Below are positions 1 to 6,778 of a stretch of DNA of 64,000 bases, piece after piece; position 1 is the stretch's first letter, and each line of letters begins with the position of its first letter. The notes under the pieces were generated by a model that saw nothing but the letters and a program-made list of their open reading frames with translations, did no database searches and had not been told where the DNA came from. The translations under genes and the position numbers were made by a program. The DNA is taken from NCBI GenBank assembly GCA_017303995.1, contig JAFLBE010000004.1:1-64000 (forward strand), read 5' to 3'. Source of the DNA: Bacteroidota bacterium. Its GTDB lineage: Bacteria > Bacteroidota > JABWAT01.

Positions 1-1850
1 TGAAGGTTGAAGTTGAAAATGATGAACTGCTCGTCACCTGGCACGGTGATCTGTTCAGGTATCAAATGACTGACCCGGAAAGCTGCCGGATTCAGGAAAG
101 TCTCTTCCACGAAAAACAAACACTGATCGAGAACTGTCTGTTCGGTGTGGATATCAACCCCAAATCAGTCATGATCTGCCGGCTTCGGCTCTGGGTTGAA
201 CTGCTCAAAAATGCCTATTACAAAAACCAGTTACCTGCGGGACGGACGGAACGGCAACTGGAAACCCTGCCGAATATTGACATCAATATCAAGTTCGGAA
301 ATTCGCTGATCAGCCGGTTTGCCCTGAATGCCGATCTGAAGGAAGCGCTGAAACGCTCGAAACATACGATAGACAGTTACCGGGATGCCATTAAGGTCTA
401 CCGCCACGCCGAAACGAAGGATGTGAGGCGTGAAATGGAACGGCTGATCGGTGAAATCAAAACCAGTTTTCAGTCTGAAATCACCCGCAACGACCCGAAA
501 GCCGTGAAACTGTACAAACTGGCCGGAGAACTCACGACCCTCACCACCCAAACCGGACTTTTCGGCATGACTGACCCGCAGAAAAAGGACTGGACGAAGC
601 AGGTTGACAAGCTCACCGCCGAAGTGAAAAAGCTGGAAGTGGAGATCGAGGACATCAGAAGTAACAAGATCTATGAGAATGCTTTTGAATGGCGGTTTGA
701 ATTCCCCGAGGTGCTGAATGATGAGGGTGAATTTGTGGGTTTTGATGTGGTGATTGGGAATCCGCCGTACATTGTTTTAAGTTCATTTTCAGATAATGAG
801 TTTAAATTTTTCCATGATAATTATGAAACAGCATATGGAAGAATTAATACCTTTGCAATTTTCCTTGAAAAAGTTACAAATTTAATTAAAAAGTCTGGTG
901 TTTGTAGTCTTATCATTCCAGATTCACTTTGTTTAATTGACTATTATGCATCAATTCGTAAATACCTTCTTACAAAGGTTTCAATTACAGAGATAATTGA
1001 GCTTGGTGGGGGTGTTTTTGAAGAAGCGGTCGTCCCTGCAATTATATTTTCATTTTCAAACAAACTTATTGAAAATAACAAAATAAAAATCGGCAATTCT
1101 CAATCTATTTCTAGTTCTTTTTTTACATACCTAAATCAAGTTTATTTTAACCAAACTCCAAAAAACTCTTTCAATCTTCAACTCAATGAACTTTTCATTA
1201 GGATTCACTCAAAAATTGACAATATAATTTGTCATAGACTTTGTGATATTGCAACAATTAAAATTGGAATTTGCACAGGTAATAATGATGAATTCATTTC
1301 AAACTTCGAAAAATTTGAAAATTCAAAAAAACTTCTTCAAGGTAAGGATATAAATCGATATTCAATTTCATATAATAATTTATTTGTAAATTATGATAGA
1401 AAAACTTTATTGAGAGCAAGGGATGAGGAAATATTTTTAAAATCAGAAAAGCTTTTAATGAGACAAACATCTGATAAATTAATTTTGGCGTTTGATGATA
1501 ATCAATTTTATACAATTGATTCTTTATTTATCATTTTCTCTTCAAAAATTCCATTAAAATATCTTTTGGCAATTTTGAACTCAAAACTATTAAATTGGCA
1601 GTATCAAAAGTTAAATCCAGAAAAAGGCCGAGTATTTGCACAGGTTAAAATTGACTTTGTAAATGAATTACCAATTATAACAAATTCAAGCTTTGTAACC
1701 ATAATTGAGAATATCTCAAATCAGATATTACTTCAGAAGAAAGAAAATCCACAGGCAGACACCACCGAACTGGAACGTCAGATAGACCGGTTGGTTTATG
1801 AGTTGTATGGTCTGACCGAAGAAGAAATCCGGGTTGTGGAGGGGGAATGA
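1..1850 (+). CDS. Type IIG (Eco57I-like) restriction-modification enzyme, 3' part
   Basis: The reading frame is open from base 3, so the true start lies upstream of the window. The visible part has the FGVDINPKSV-type element followed by LRLWVELL, typical of Eco57I-class methylases, then a Lys/Glu-rich helical stretch and the catalytic NPPY motif of N6-adenine methyltransferases (bases 759-770, context VIGNPPYI). A TaqI-like target-recognition region follows, then a short helical tail ending at TGA 1848-1850. By family, one polypeptide would methylate and cut DNA at a specific site; the nuclease part would lie upstream and is not visible. Base composition changes abruptly: bases 771 to about 1747 are very AT-rich, while both flanks have ordinary composition, suggesting an exchanged recognition domain. 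Confidence 0.88.
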   Translation, partial: KVEVENDELLVTWHGDLFRYQMTDPESCRIQESLFHEKQTLIENCLFGVDINPKSVMICRLRLWVELLKNAYYKNQLPAGRTERQLETLPNIDINIKFGNSLISRFALNADLKEALKRSKHTIDSYRDAIKVYRHAETKDVRREMERLIGEIKTSFQSEITRNDPKAVKLYKLAGELTTLTTQTGLFGMTDPQKKDWTKQVDKLTAEVKKLEVEIEDIRSNKIYENAFEWRFEFPEVLNDEGEFVGFDVVIGNPPYIVLSSFSDNEFKFFHDNYETAYGRINTFAIFLEKVTNLIKKSGVCSLIIPDSLCLIDYYASIRKYLLTKVSITEIIELGGGVFEEAVVPAIIFSFSNKLIENNKIKIGNSQSISSSFFTYLNQVYFNQTPKNSFNLQLNELFIRIHSKIDNIICHRLCDIATIKIGICTGNNDEFISNFEKFENSKKLLQGKDINRYSISYNNLFVNYDRKTLLRARDEEIFLKSEKLLMRQTSDKLILAFDDNQFYTIDSLFIIFSSKIPLKYLLAILNSKLLNWQYQKLNPEKGRVFAQVKIDFVNELPIITNSSFVTIIENISNQILLQKKENPQADTTELERQIDRLVYELYGLTEEEIRVVEGE

Positions 1851-1854
1851 GATT

Positions 1855-1871
1855 CCGCCCCGCCGGGGCGG
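1855..1871. repeat. GC-rich hairpin after the RM gene
   Basis: A perfect 7-bp stem CCGCCCC/GGGGCGG with a 3-nt loop starts 4 nt after the stop codon of the restriction-modification gene. No uninterrupted T-run follows, so it is a weak terminator at best and may simply be the first of many hairpins in this island. Confidence 0.5.
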
Positions 1872-1880
1872 TAATTGGTT

Positions 1881-1915
1881 TTGAATGATATTTTATTGCC
1901 GTCTGCTTTAGCTGA
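1881..1915 (+). repeat. 35-bp perfect inverted repeat, left arm
   Basis: Bases 1881-1915 are the exact reverse complement of 2504-2538. The arm runs into the first 21 bases of the long direct repeat (copy A starts at 1895). It contains an internal imperfect hairpin CCGTC...GACGG when extended to 1917. Confidence 0.9.
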
Positions 1916-2139
1916 CGGAATTATAGATTCAGGATTTATTAGTCGTCCGGGCTGAAAATCAGAGGTAAGGGATGGTTTACCTCCGGACGAAACTGGCAAT
2001 CAGGGGATTTATTTTCAACCCCTTTCGGGGTTGATCGAATTGTTGGAAACACCTATCCACCGGGTTGTCTCCGTCGGTGGCCGGATCTTCGAACCCGGGG
2101 CTATTCATGTACCACCCCGTTGGGGTGGGTTGATCCGAA

Positions 2140-2171
2140 TTTGGATTTCACACAATAAAATATAACATTTG
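2140..2171 (+). promoter_or_regulatory. Bacteroidota-type promoter of small RNA copy A
   Basis: TTTG at 2140-2143, a 19-nt spacer, then TAACATTTG at 2163-2171. This is the Bacteroidota pattern TTTG-N19-TAnnTTTG except for one extra base in the -7 element. The same arrangement and spacing recur in copy B. The predicted start near 2177 coincides with the 5' strand of the RNA's closing stem at 2176. Confidence 0.5.
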
Positions 2172-2175
2172 CAAC

Positions 2176-2290
2176 GTGCTGCGCGAAACTGACTACCTCC
2201 ATCGGTTATAGTCAGCTGAAAGGCCAGAGTGGTGGATGAGACCCAGAACTGGCGAGACCGGCACAAAAAAGGCGGCTTCGGTCGCCTTTT
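2176..2290 (+). ncRNA. Candidate structured small RNA, copy A
   Basis: About 115 nt from a promoter-like element to an intrinsic terminator. The fold has a closing stem GTGC (2176-2179) with GCAC (2261-2264), a hairpin CTGACT/AGTCAG, a hairpin GCCAG/CTGGC, then the terminator hairpin with a TTCG tetraloop at 2265-2290. Compared with copy B about ten bases differ, and one change is compensatory (A-T here, G-C in copy B in the same stem). I recognise no known RNA family. Function is unknown; a trans-acting regulator, an antitoxin RNA or the RNA of a mobile repeat are all possible. Confidence 0.5.
2265..2290 (+). terminator. Intrinsic terminator of small RNA copy A
   Basis: AAAAGGCG pairs with CGCCTTTT, extended by G-T and C-G pairs that close a TTCG tetraloop, an unusually stable loop. 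It has four terminal T residues. Confidence 0.65.
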
Positions 2291-2317
2291 CTATATATAG
2301 ACTAAGATTCAGATTTA

Positions 2318-2425
2318 TGGGGTAAATGACAGTAGGGAATTTTCGGCGTTGCCTACGGCGAGGGACTTAACCGTTCGTCGATATGGAGGGGAGTAGCCGG
2401 CCTCCCATTTACCCCAACTTTTTTT
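2318..2425 (+). ncRNA. Candidate structured RNA with 11-bp closing helix
   Basis: TGGGGTAAATG (2318-2328) is exactly complementary to CATTTACCCCA (2406-2416), and seven T residues follow at 2419-2425, as in a factor-independent terminator. The 77 nt enclosed are GC-rich and can form further hairpins, for example GGAGG/CCTCC near the 3' side. It lies between the two long repeat copies and inside the 35-bp inverted repeats, but is not itself duplicated in the window. I match it to no known riboswitch or RNA family. No Bacteroidota-type promoter is obvious upstream, so it could be transcribed from copy A by readthrough. Confidence 0.4.
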
Positions 2426-2462
2426 CATTTCCTTGAAAAACTGCGCAATATGCAAGAAAAGA

Positions 2463-2481
2463 GTTGGGTTAAAACCCAATA
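2463..2481. repeat. Short palindrome
   Basis: TTGGGTT-AA-AACCCAA forms a 7-bp perfect stem with a 2-base centre between the candidate RNA at 2318 and the right inverted-repeat arm. No function can be assigned. Confidence 0.4.
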
Positions 2482-2503
2482 TCCTTTCAATGTCCCTGAT
2501 CCC

Positions 2504-2538
2504 TCAGCTAAAGCAGACGGCAATAAAATATCATTCAA
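2504..2538 (-). repeat. 35-bp perfect inverted repeat, right arm
   Basis: Exact reverse complement of 1881-1915. The two arms enclose 588 bp containing most of repeat copy A and the structured element at 2318. Only 24 bp separate this arm from repeat copy B, which starts with the same element in direct orientation, so the element occurs three times here: twice direct, once inverted. Confidence 0.9.
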
Positions 2539-2783
2539 TTCGGACAATGGAATCCGTTTACCATTGCCGTCTGCTTTAGCTGACGGAATTATAGATTCAG
2601 GATTTATTAGTCGTCCGGGCTGAAAATCAGGGGAAACGGTGTCCTGGCTCCGGACGAAACTGGCAACCAGGGGATTTATTTTCAACCCTGTCGGGGTTGG
2701 TGGAATTGTTGAAAACACCTATCCACCGGGTTGCTCACCCGGGGCTATTCAAATAACACCCCGTTGGGGTGGGTTGACCCGAA

Positions 2784-2815
2784 TTTGGATTTCACCCAAT
2801 AAAATATAACCTTTG
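2784..2815 (+). promoter_or_regulatory. Bacteroidota-type promoter of small RNA copy B
   Basis: TTTG at 2784-2787, a 19-nt spacer, TAACCTTTG at 2807-2815. Spacing and both boxes match copy A although the surrounding bases differ. The predicted start at about 2821 falls at the closing stem of the RNA. Confidence 0.5.
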
Positions 2816-2819
2816 CATT

Positions 2820-2937
2820 GTGCTGCGCGAAACTGACTGCCTCCATCGGTTATAGTCAGCTGAAAGGCCGGAATGGTGGATGAGACCCAGATCCGACGAG
2901 ACCTGCACAAAAAAGGCGACTTCAGTCGCCTTTTTTT
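2820..2937 (+). ncRNA. Candidate structured small RNA, copy B
   Basis: Closing stem GTGC (2820-2823) with GCAC (2905-2908), extendable to TTGTGC/GCACAA; hairpin CTGACT/AGTCAG; hairpin CCGGA-type with TCCG; then the terminator with a full T-run. In the third stem G-C replaces the A-T of copy A, an A-A mismatch becomes A-T, and one C-G pair becomes C-A, so pairing is largely preserved under change. This copy has the better terminator (seven T residues). Function unknown. Confidence 0.5.
2909..2937 (+). terminator. Intrinsic terminator of small RNA copy B
   Basis: AAAAAAGGCGAC, loop TTCA, GTCGCC and seven T residues: a 12-bp stem including the A-T pairs. It is textbook in form and stronger than the equivalent in copy A. 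Confidence 0.8.
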
Positions 2938-3116
2938 AATTTTATACCTTTCCGCCCGCCACTTCGAGAGCCTCAGTGACCGGGCGGAATTTTCATTTCA
3001 TGTTGGGGTTGGTGGTCGGGCGAGTTTGGGTTTTGGGTTCTGTTCTTCTACCAAGAGGTCACCCCGTTGGGGTGAGGAACACAACCGAATCCTATATTTA
3101 CCAACAGTCTGCAAGG

Positions 3117-3177
3117 TTTTTTGTCGTCCTTCGATACAATTTTGCCAAAAGGCAAAATCACTCAGGATGACAAAAAA
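3117..3177. repeat. Long imperfect hairpin element
   Basis: Outer arms TTTTTTGTC-G-TCCT and AGGA-T-GACAAAAAA pair over 14 positions with one G-T, and inner arms ATTTTGCC and GGCAAAAT pair around AAAA. Its shape, with T-run and A-run at the outer ends, would let it end transcription from either side. It could also be a MITE- or REP-like relic. Confidence 0.55.
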
Positions 3178-3267
3178 CGGGCACCTAATTCCTTATGCCT
3201 TATTCCTTTCGCCTTATGCCTTCCCCATTATCCTGTCCATCCTGAATATCCCTGTTTGAATACGAAT

Positions 3268-3378
3268 ACCGACCGGGAGGTCGGTGTTACATGAGAGAAA
3301 ACCACCCCGGCCCGTCCCGAGAATCGGGATCGGGACACCCCCCGAAAGCGTTCGGGGCAGGCTCTCCTTGAAAAGGAG
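3268..3378. repeat. Cluster of four consecutive hairpins
   Basis: ACCGACC/GGTCGGT (3268-3285), GTCCCGA/TCGGGAC (3314-3336), CCCCGAA/TTCGGGG (3340-3357) and CTCCTT/AAGGAG (3364-3378) follow each other within 111 bp. They lie just downstream of the prolidase gene, which reads towards them from the right. Confidence 0.5.
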
Positions 3379-3419
3379 GGGAAGTATCTCATTTACCCTT
3401 TAACATTTAAAATTTAACC

Positions 3420-4757
3420 TTAAACCTTATCCTGTCTCTCAAACTCAGTTCTCGTCCAGTTGTCAGGACCGGATTTGGTCATGCAGATATTATCCTCAAT
3501 ACGAATGCCGCCAAATTTTCGGAAGGAATCAACCCGGCTCCAGTTCACGTATTTACCGTTTTCAGAGTTTTTCAGATCTTTTAAAAGCGGATCGATGAAG
3601 TAAAATCCAGGTTCAATGGTGAAAACAAATCCTTCCTGAATGGTTCTTGTCAGGCGAAGAAACGGGTGACCTTCTGGTTTGGCAATCAGATCGCCCTGAG
3701 GGTTTGAAGAAAAACCGGCCACATCATGAACCTGCATGCCAAGCAAATGCCCGATTCCGTGCGGAAAGAAAAAGGAGGTTAACTTCTTATCCATGATGGA
3801 TTCAGTTGACAGATCAATAAATTTAAAGTCGTGAAGAAGTCTGGCAACCGCACCATGAGCCCGCAAATGGGTTTGCGGATACGGATCACCAATTCTAAGC
3901 TGGCTGATGATTGCAAGTTGTTCTTTGTCGAGTTCGTGAATCAACTCAGCAAATTCATCTTCCAGAAAGGAATACGTTCTGGTAATATCAGCAGCATAAC
4001 CTGAAACCTGGGCACCGGCATCAATCAGAAAAGAATGAAGGTCGCCATGTGGTTTTCTTGATTTATCGGTAACCTGATAATGCAAAACCGAACCATGTTC
4101 ATTTAAAGCAATGATATTTCCGTAGGGCAAATCACTTTCCATAGACTGGACAGCATTGAGATACGCCAGATGGATTTCAAATTCGGATCCCCCATGATGG
4201 AAAGCCTGTTTGGCTGCTATATGGCCCGTCACTGCAACACGGGTTGCTTCCTTCATCAATTCCTGTTCGTAGGATGTTTTTACCGCACGAAGGAAGTGAA
4301 GCCGGTTCATGAGGTGCTGCGGATTAAGTTGTTTGATACCCATCGATTTAAACTGCATTCCAGACGGACCAATGTAGGCAGCGCCCGCCATATTTGCAGG
4401 TAAAAACGATTTCAGTGTATTCACATCCTCGATGATTTCGATATCAAAAGCATCCACCCAATACCCTTTTGGATGTTCCGGCATGATGTACCAGAAATCA
4501 CTTGCAAGAAAAAACAGAAGTTTCGGTTTTTTGCCGGGCTGAAGAATGACGAAACAGTCCGGATTATCGACAACCGGCACAAAATAATTAAAATGAGCAT
4601 TCACTTTAAAGGGCAAACTCATATCATCCTGAAAACGATAATCGAGTGAACCGGAATGAATCACCAGCCAGTTGTAGCCAAGTTCAGTCATAACCTGAGT
4701 GTAGGCTGCCGTTACCTTTTGAATATGGTCAGTAAATAAAGGTTTTAAATCTTTCAT
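3420..4757 (-). CDS. pepQ: Xaa-Pro dipeptidase (prolidase), M24 family
   Basis: Cytoplasmic metallopeptidase that hydrolyses Xaa-Pro dipeptides. The 445-aa protein follows the PepQ layout: an N-terminal substrate-binding domain beginning MKDLKPLF, then the pita-bread catalytic domain with the five metal ligands D246 and D257 (LIDAGA...GYAADIT), H333 (FFPHGIGH), E382 (TIEPGF) and E421 (GIRIEDN). The start at 4757 is preferred over 4820 because a GAGGA site lies 5 nt upstream and because it removes an overlap with the DinB-like gene, whose TGA stop lies inside that ribosome site. It is the last gene of a minus-strand run; hairpins at 3268-3378 follow. Confidence 0.92.
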   Translation of the reverse strand: MKDLKPLFTDHIQKVTAAYTQVMTELGYNWLVIHSGSLDYRFQDDMSLPFKVNAHFNYFVPVVDNPDCFVILQPGKKPKLLFFLASDFWYIMPEHPKGYWVDAFDIEIIEDVNTLKSFLPANMAGAAYIGPSGMQFKSMGIKQLNPQHLMNRLHFLRAVKTSYEQELMKEATRVAVTGHIAAKQAFHHGGSEFEIHLAYLNAVQSMESDLPYGNIIALNEHGSVLHYQVTDKSRKPHGDLHSFLIDAGAQVSGYAADITRTYSFLEDEFAELIHELDKEQLAIISQLRIGDPYPQTHLRAHGAVARLLHDFKFIDLSTESIMDKKLTSFFFPHGIGHLLGMQVHDVAGFSSNPQGDLIAKPEGHPFLRLTRTIQEGFVFTIEPGFYFIDPLLKDLKNSENGKYVNWSRVDSFRKFGGIRIEDNICMTKSGPDNWTRTEFERQDKV

Positions 4758-4764
4758 GGTATCC

Positions 4765-5268
4765 TCAAAGGTTGATAAGCTGATTCCGGAGTGACTTACC
4801 GTGCGTACAGTCGTGTTCAATCATATCCGTCAGCCAGAAAAAGAAATCAGTCCGGCCATATTTTTCATGCTTTGCCTTCCAGTTCCAAACCGGATCTTCC
4901 TGATGACCCAGAAAATTCACCAGTCTTTTCCTGCGCGCAACCCAGGAATCGAGCAGCCAGAGGTATGACTTCCCGCCGGTTTCGATTGATTCGGCATTTT
5001 TCTCTTCCCAATTAGCTAAAGGAAGATCTTTTGCTTTCATTTCAAGCGGAAGAAACCGGTTATAATACATCCAGTCTTCCCAGTAGTTCAAATGAGCCAA
5101 AACCTGAATAGCCGTCCATTTACCTTCAGGCGGCGTTGCTTTTTCAAGTTTTTCACGGTTATCCAGAAAAAAATGCCGGGCTTCAGTCGATTCCTGAAGA
5201 AAAGCAGTCACAGCCTCCATCGGCGTGTTAAAATCAAGCGTTTTCACGTTAATATCAGGAAATGCCAT
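4765..5268 (-). CDS. DinB-like four-helix protein
   Basis: 167 aa with the DinB/YfiT-like pattern: GKWTAIQVLAHLNYWEDW near residue 50 supplies the first conserved His, and DMIEHDCTHGKSLRNQL near the C-terminus supplies the pair of His residues that complete the usual metal site. Members are small helical bundles, often thiol- or metal-dependent transferases; the substrate cannot be inferred. It sits 7 bp upstream of pepQ and 12 bp downstream of the next gene, so all three are probably cotranscribed. No signal peptide, so probably cytoplasmic. Confidence 0.72.
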   Translation of the reverse strand: MAFPDINVKTLDFNTPMEAVTAFLQESTEARHFFLDNREKLEKATPPEGKWTAIQVLAHLNYWEDWMYYNRFLPLEMKAKDLPLANWEEKNAESIETGGKSYLWLLDSWVARRKRLVNFLGHQEDPVWNWKAKHEKYGRTDFFFWLTDMIEHDCTHGKSLRNQLINL

Positions 5269-5280
5269 TTTAAAAACCTT

Positions 5281-6048
5281 TCAATTTTCTGATGAGAGCA
5301 GATAAACCTGCCCGACAAGTACATTTTTCTTCTGCGGGAAACGGTCAAGCAAACGCGGATCTGCAACAATCGGCAGGATAAAGCCATCCCCGGTATCCAC
5401 CCGGATCAGCCAGAATTCTTTGTTCGTTTCAGGGTTGATCATCTTGTCATAATCTGAAACCAAACCCGAAAAGACTGCATCTGCAGAAGGCGTCCAATGC
5501 TCACCAAACTCTTCCATTTTCAATGCAGAAAGTGAAATAAGCTGTTTCTGGAACGAAGCCCTAACCTGACTTTCGTACATGTCAATGCTGTCGTAAGCTG
5601 TTAGTTCAATTCCAAACGCAGTCAGGTAAACTTCACCTGACTGGTGCGGTGTAAAAGGAATTTTCTCGGTAACCAGTGTCTGGCCTTTTACTTTAAGAAC
5701 TTCAAATCCGTCGCCCAGATCACTGGTAACGGTTTTTATTGACTCTGCATGGAATTTATCTGCTCTGAAAAAAGGAGAAAAAACAGAGAAATCACCTTTT
5801 TCCGGAATTCCCCACAGTTCAATTCCATTGCCGATTTCGAGTTTTTTCCAAATCCCAAGCGATATGCCTTCAGTTTCCATTCTTTTAGAAAGTGTTGTCC
5901 AGGTGGTTTCAAGATGGAAATCAACAAAGCCAAGATCTGAGAAATGTGAAATTTCATTTTCATTCAGTTTGCTGATCTGGTGGCTTCTGTAAAGCCAATA
6001 ACCGATGACCAATAATCCTAAAACCAGAATAGAGATAACGTAAACCAT
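5281..6048 (-). CDS. Uncharacterised single-span membrane protein
   Basis: 255 aa, unknown family. Residues 3-20 (VYVISILVLGLLVIGYWL) form one membrane segment, followed by a mixed soluble domain, so the protein is probably anchored with its bulk on one side of the inner membrane. No catalytic motif is recognisable. AAAGGA lies 6 nt before the ATG, supporting the start. The C-terminal segment mentions no repeats or sorting signal. It leads the three-gene set ending in pepQ. Confidence 0.6.
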   Translation of the reverse strand: MVYVISILVLGLLVIGYWLYRSHQISKLNENEISHFSDLGFVDFHLETTWTTLSKRMETEGISLGIWKKLEIGNGIELWGIPEKGDFSVFSPFFRADKFHAESIKTVTSDLGDGFEVLKVKGQTLVTEKIPFTPHQSGEVYLTAFGIELTAYDSIDMYESQVRASFQKQLISLSALKMEEFGEHWTPSADAVFSGLVSDYDKMINPETNKEFWLIRVDTGDGFILPIVADPRLLDRFPQKKNVLVGQVYLLSSEN

Positions 6049-6172
6049 TTAATTCCTTTTTCCTGATTTTTCAGGATTTATAATTCATCAAATATCGGAT
6101 AGATCAGTTATAAGTTACAAGTTATATGATCCCACTTCACCTGTAACTTATAACTTATAACTTTTAACTTGT
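6049..6172. other. Intergenic spacer with palindromic satellite
   Basis: Contains a 6-bp hairpin TCCTGA/TCAGGA (6061-6076) and a 14-bp perfect inverted repeat (6106-6119 with 6142-6155) built from repeats of the words TTATAAGTT and AACTTATAA. It separates the HAD phosphatase gene from the next minus-strand gene. Confidence 0.7.
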
Positions 6173-6778
6173 TTACTTTCCTTTAAAAACCCGGTAATGC
6201 GGAAAAGTTGCCAAAGCCAGCATTTCCCGGTCACCTTCGGTATCGCCATAAGCATAAATATCTTTAAACCGGGTAAGATCGATAACTTCACGAATCCGTC
6301 TTGCTTTTTCATGACCAAAATTATTCGGAGTTGAAAGTTTCCCTGTCATTTTTCCGTTTTTCACTTCCATGGTCGTCGAAATCAGGTTTATACCCAAACT
6401 ATCTGTCCACGGTTTCAGCCACAAATCAACTGAAGCCGTAACCACCCAAACCTCGTGTCCCTGCTGCAAATGCCAGTTTAACTTTTCCATTGCATCCGGC
6501 CTTAGAATTCCGGGGATTTTTTCAAGACTGTACGATTTTGCTGATTGAACAAACTGATGCTCACTCATTCCTTTGAAGAAATGGATTAAAACCAATTCCT
6601 TTGCCCTGTGATTGGTTATCAGGTTTAACTTCCAGACAATGATGACCGGCACCATCAAAAACCATCCCAACCAGAACCGCCAGGCAGGAAAGATAACTTT
6701 CAAAGCGTGGGTAAGGCTATCCCTACGGGTAATTGTTCCATCAAAATCAAAAAGTGCCAAACCATTAGTTTGCTGCAT
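6173..6778 (-). CDS. HAD-IB family phosphatase
   Basis: 201 aa. LALFDFDGTITRRDS carries the nucleophile and acid/base aspartates, WVVTASVDLW supplies motif II (Thr), a Lys follows in the GHEKARR segment, and YAYGDTEGDREML is the acidic motif IV. A hydrophobic insert (AWRFWLGWFLMVPVIIVW) replaces the usual cap start, as in HAD-IB members that act near the membrane. The substrate is probably a phosphomonoester such as a phosphoserine-like or lipid-linked compound; not determinable. Start MQQTNG at 6778 is chosen over 6811 because it gives a normal 14-nt overlap with the flippase gene and has an AGAGGG site upstream. Confidence 0.78.
   Translation of the reverse strand: MQQTNGLALFDFDGTITRRDSLTHALKVIFPAWRFWLGWFLMVPVIIVWKLNLITNHRAKELVLIHFFKGMSEHQFVQSAKSYSLEKIPGILRPDAMEKLNWHLQQGHEVWVVTASVDLWLKPWTDSLGINLISTTMEVKNGKMTGKLSTPNNFGHEKARRIREVIDLTRFKDIYAYGDTEGDREMLALATFPHYRVFKGK

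Larger units (their letters stand above)
1895..2290 (+). repeat. Long intergenic repeat unit, copy A
   Basis: This 396-bp unit recurs at 2563-2937. The first 68 bases are identical in both copies, the middle diverges with small indels, and the last 115 bases are again highly similar. It is a chain of hairpins: CCGTC/GACGG; CGTCCGG/CCGGACG enclosing GAGGTAA/TTACCTC; CTGG/TCAG; CAACCCC/GGGGTTG; CCGGGTT/AACCCGG; CCACCCC/GGGGTGG; then a promoter-like element, a structured RNA and a terminator. No coding capacity is convincing. The stem sequences vary between copies while staying paired, so selection or a shared replication mechanism acts on structure. Confidence 0.85.
2563..2937 (+). repeat. Long intergenic repeat unit, copy B
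   Basis: Second copy of the unit at 1895-2290, 375 bp long. It keeps every hairpin of copy A but with changed bases: the inner stem of the CGTCCGG hairpin is CAGG/CCTG instead of GAGGTAA/TTACCTC, the CCGGGT/ACCCGG hairpin has a much shorter loop, and CACCCC/GGGGTG replaces CCACCCC/GGGGTGG. Long frames crossing this segment follow the palindromes and are not credible genes. Confidence 0.85.
2941..3419. other. Gene-free tract of degenerate hairpin relics
   Basis: No credible gene. The tract holds further palindromes (CACCCC-GTT-GGGGTG at about 3060-3074, a long hairpin at 3117-3177, four hairpins at 3268-3378) and a near-tandem pyrimidine-rich stretch around 3191-3226 in which the word CCTTATGCC recurs. 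It looks like an accumulation site for small repeats between the restriction-modification gene and the prolidase operon end. Confidence 0.5.

Noticed and set aside
231-667. Minus-strand frames inside the RM gene
   Set aside because: They are antisense to a clearly coding frame and contain low-complexity residues typical of shadow frames.
2090-2100. tRNA T-arm-like word in repeat copy A
   Set aside because: No anticodon arm, D arm or acceptor stem surrounds it; it belongs to the CCGGGTT/AACCCGG hairpin.
2318-2425. Manganese (yybP-ykoY) riboswitch, suggested by a GGGGAGTAGCC word
   Set aside because: The word is on the 3' side within a simple hairpin and the conserved partner segments of that riboswitch are absent.
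2425-2718. Open frame of 97 codons on the minus strand
   Set aside because: It covers the inverted repeat and the start of repeat copy B; a similar peptide appears at 1796-1999 only because the DNA repeat is duplicated.
2873-3259. Open frame of 128 codons on the plus strand in the repeat island
   Set aside because: It crosses the terminator of RNA copy B and several palindromes, has no recognisable protein features, and its codons follow hairpin sequence.
1851-3419. CRISPR array
   Set aside because: Only two long diverged copies and assorted hairpins; no short regularly spaced repeats or cas genes.
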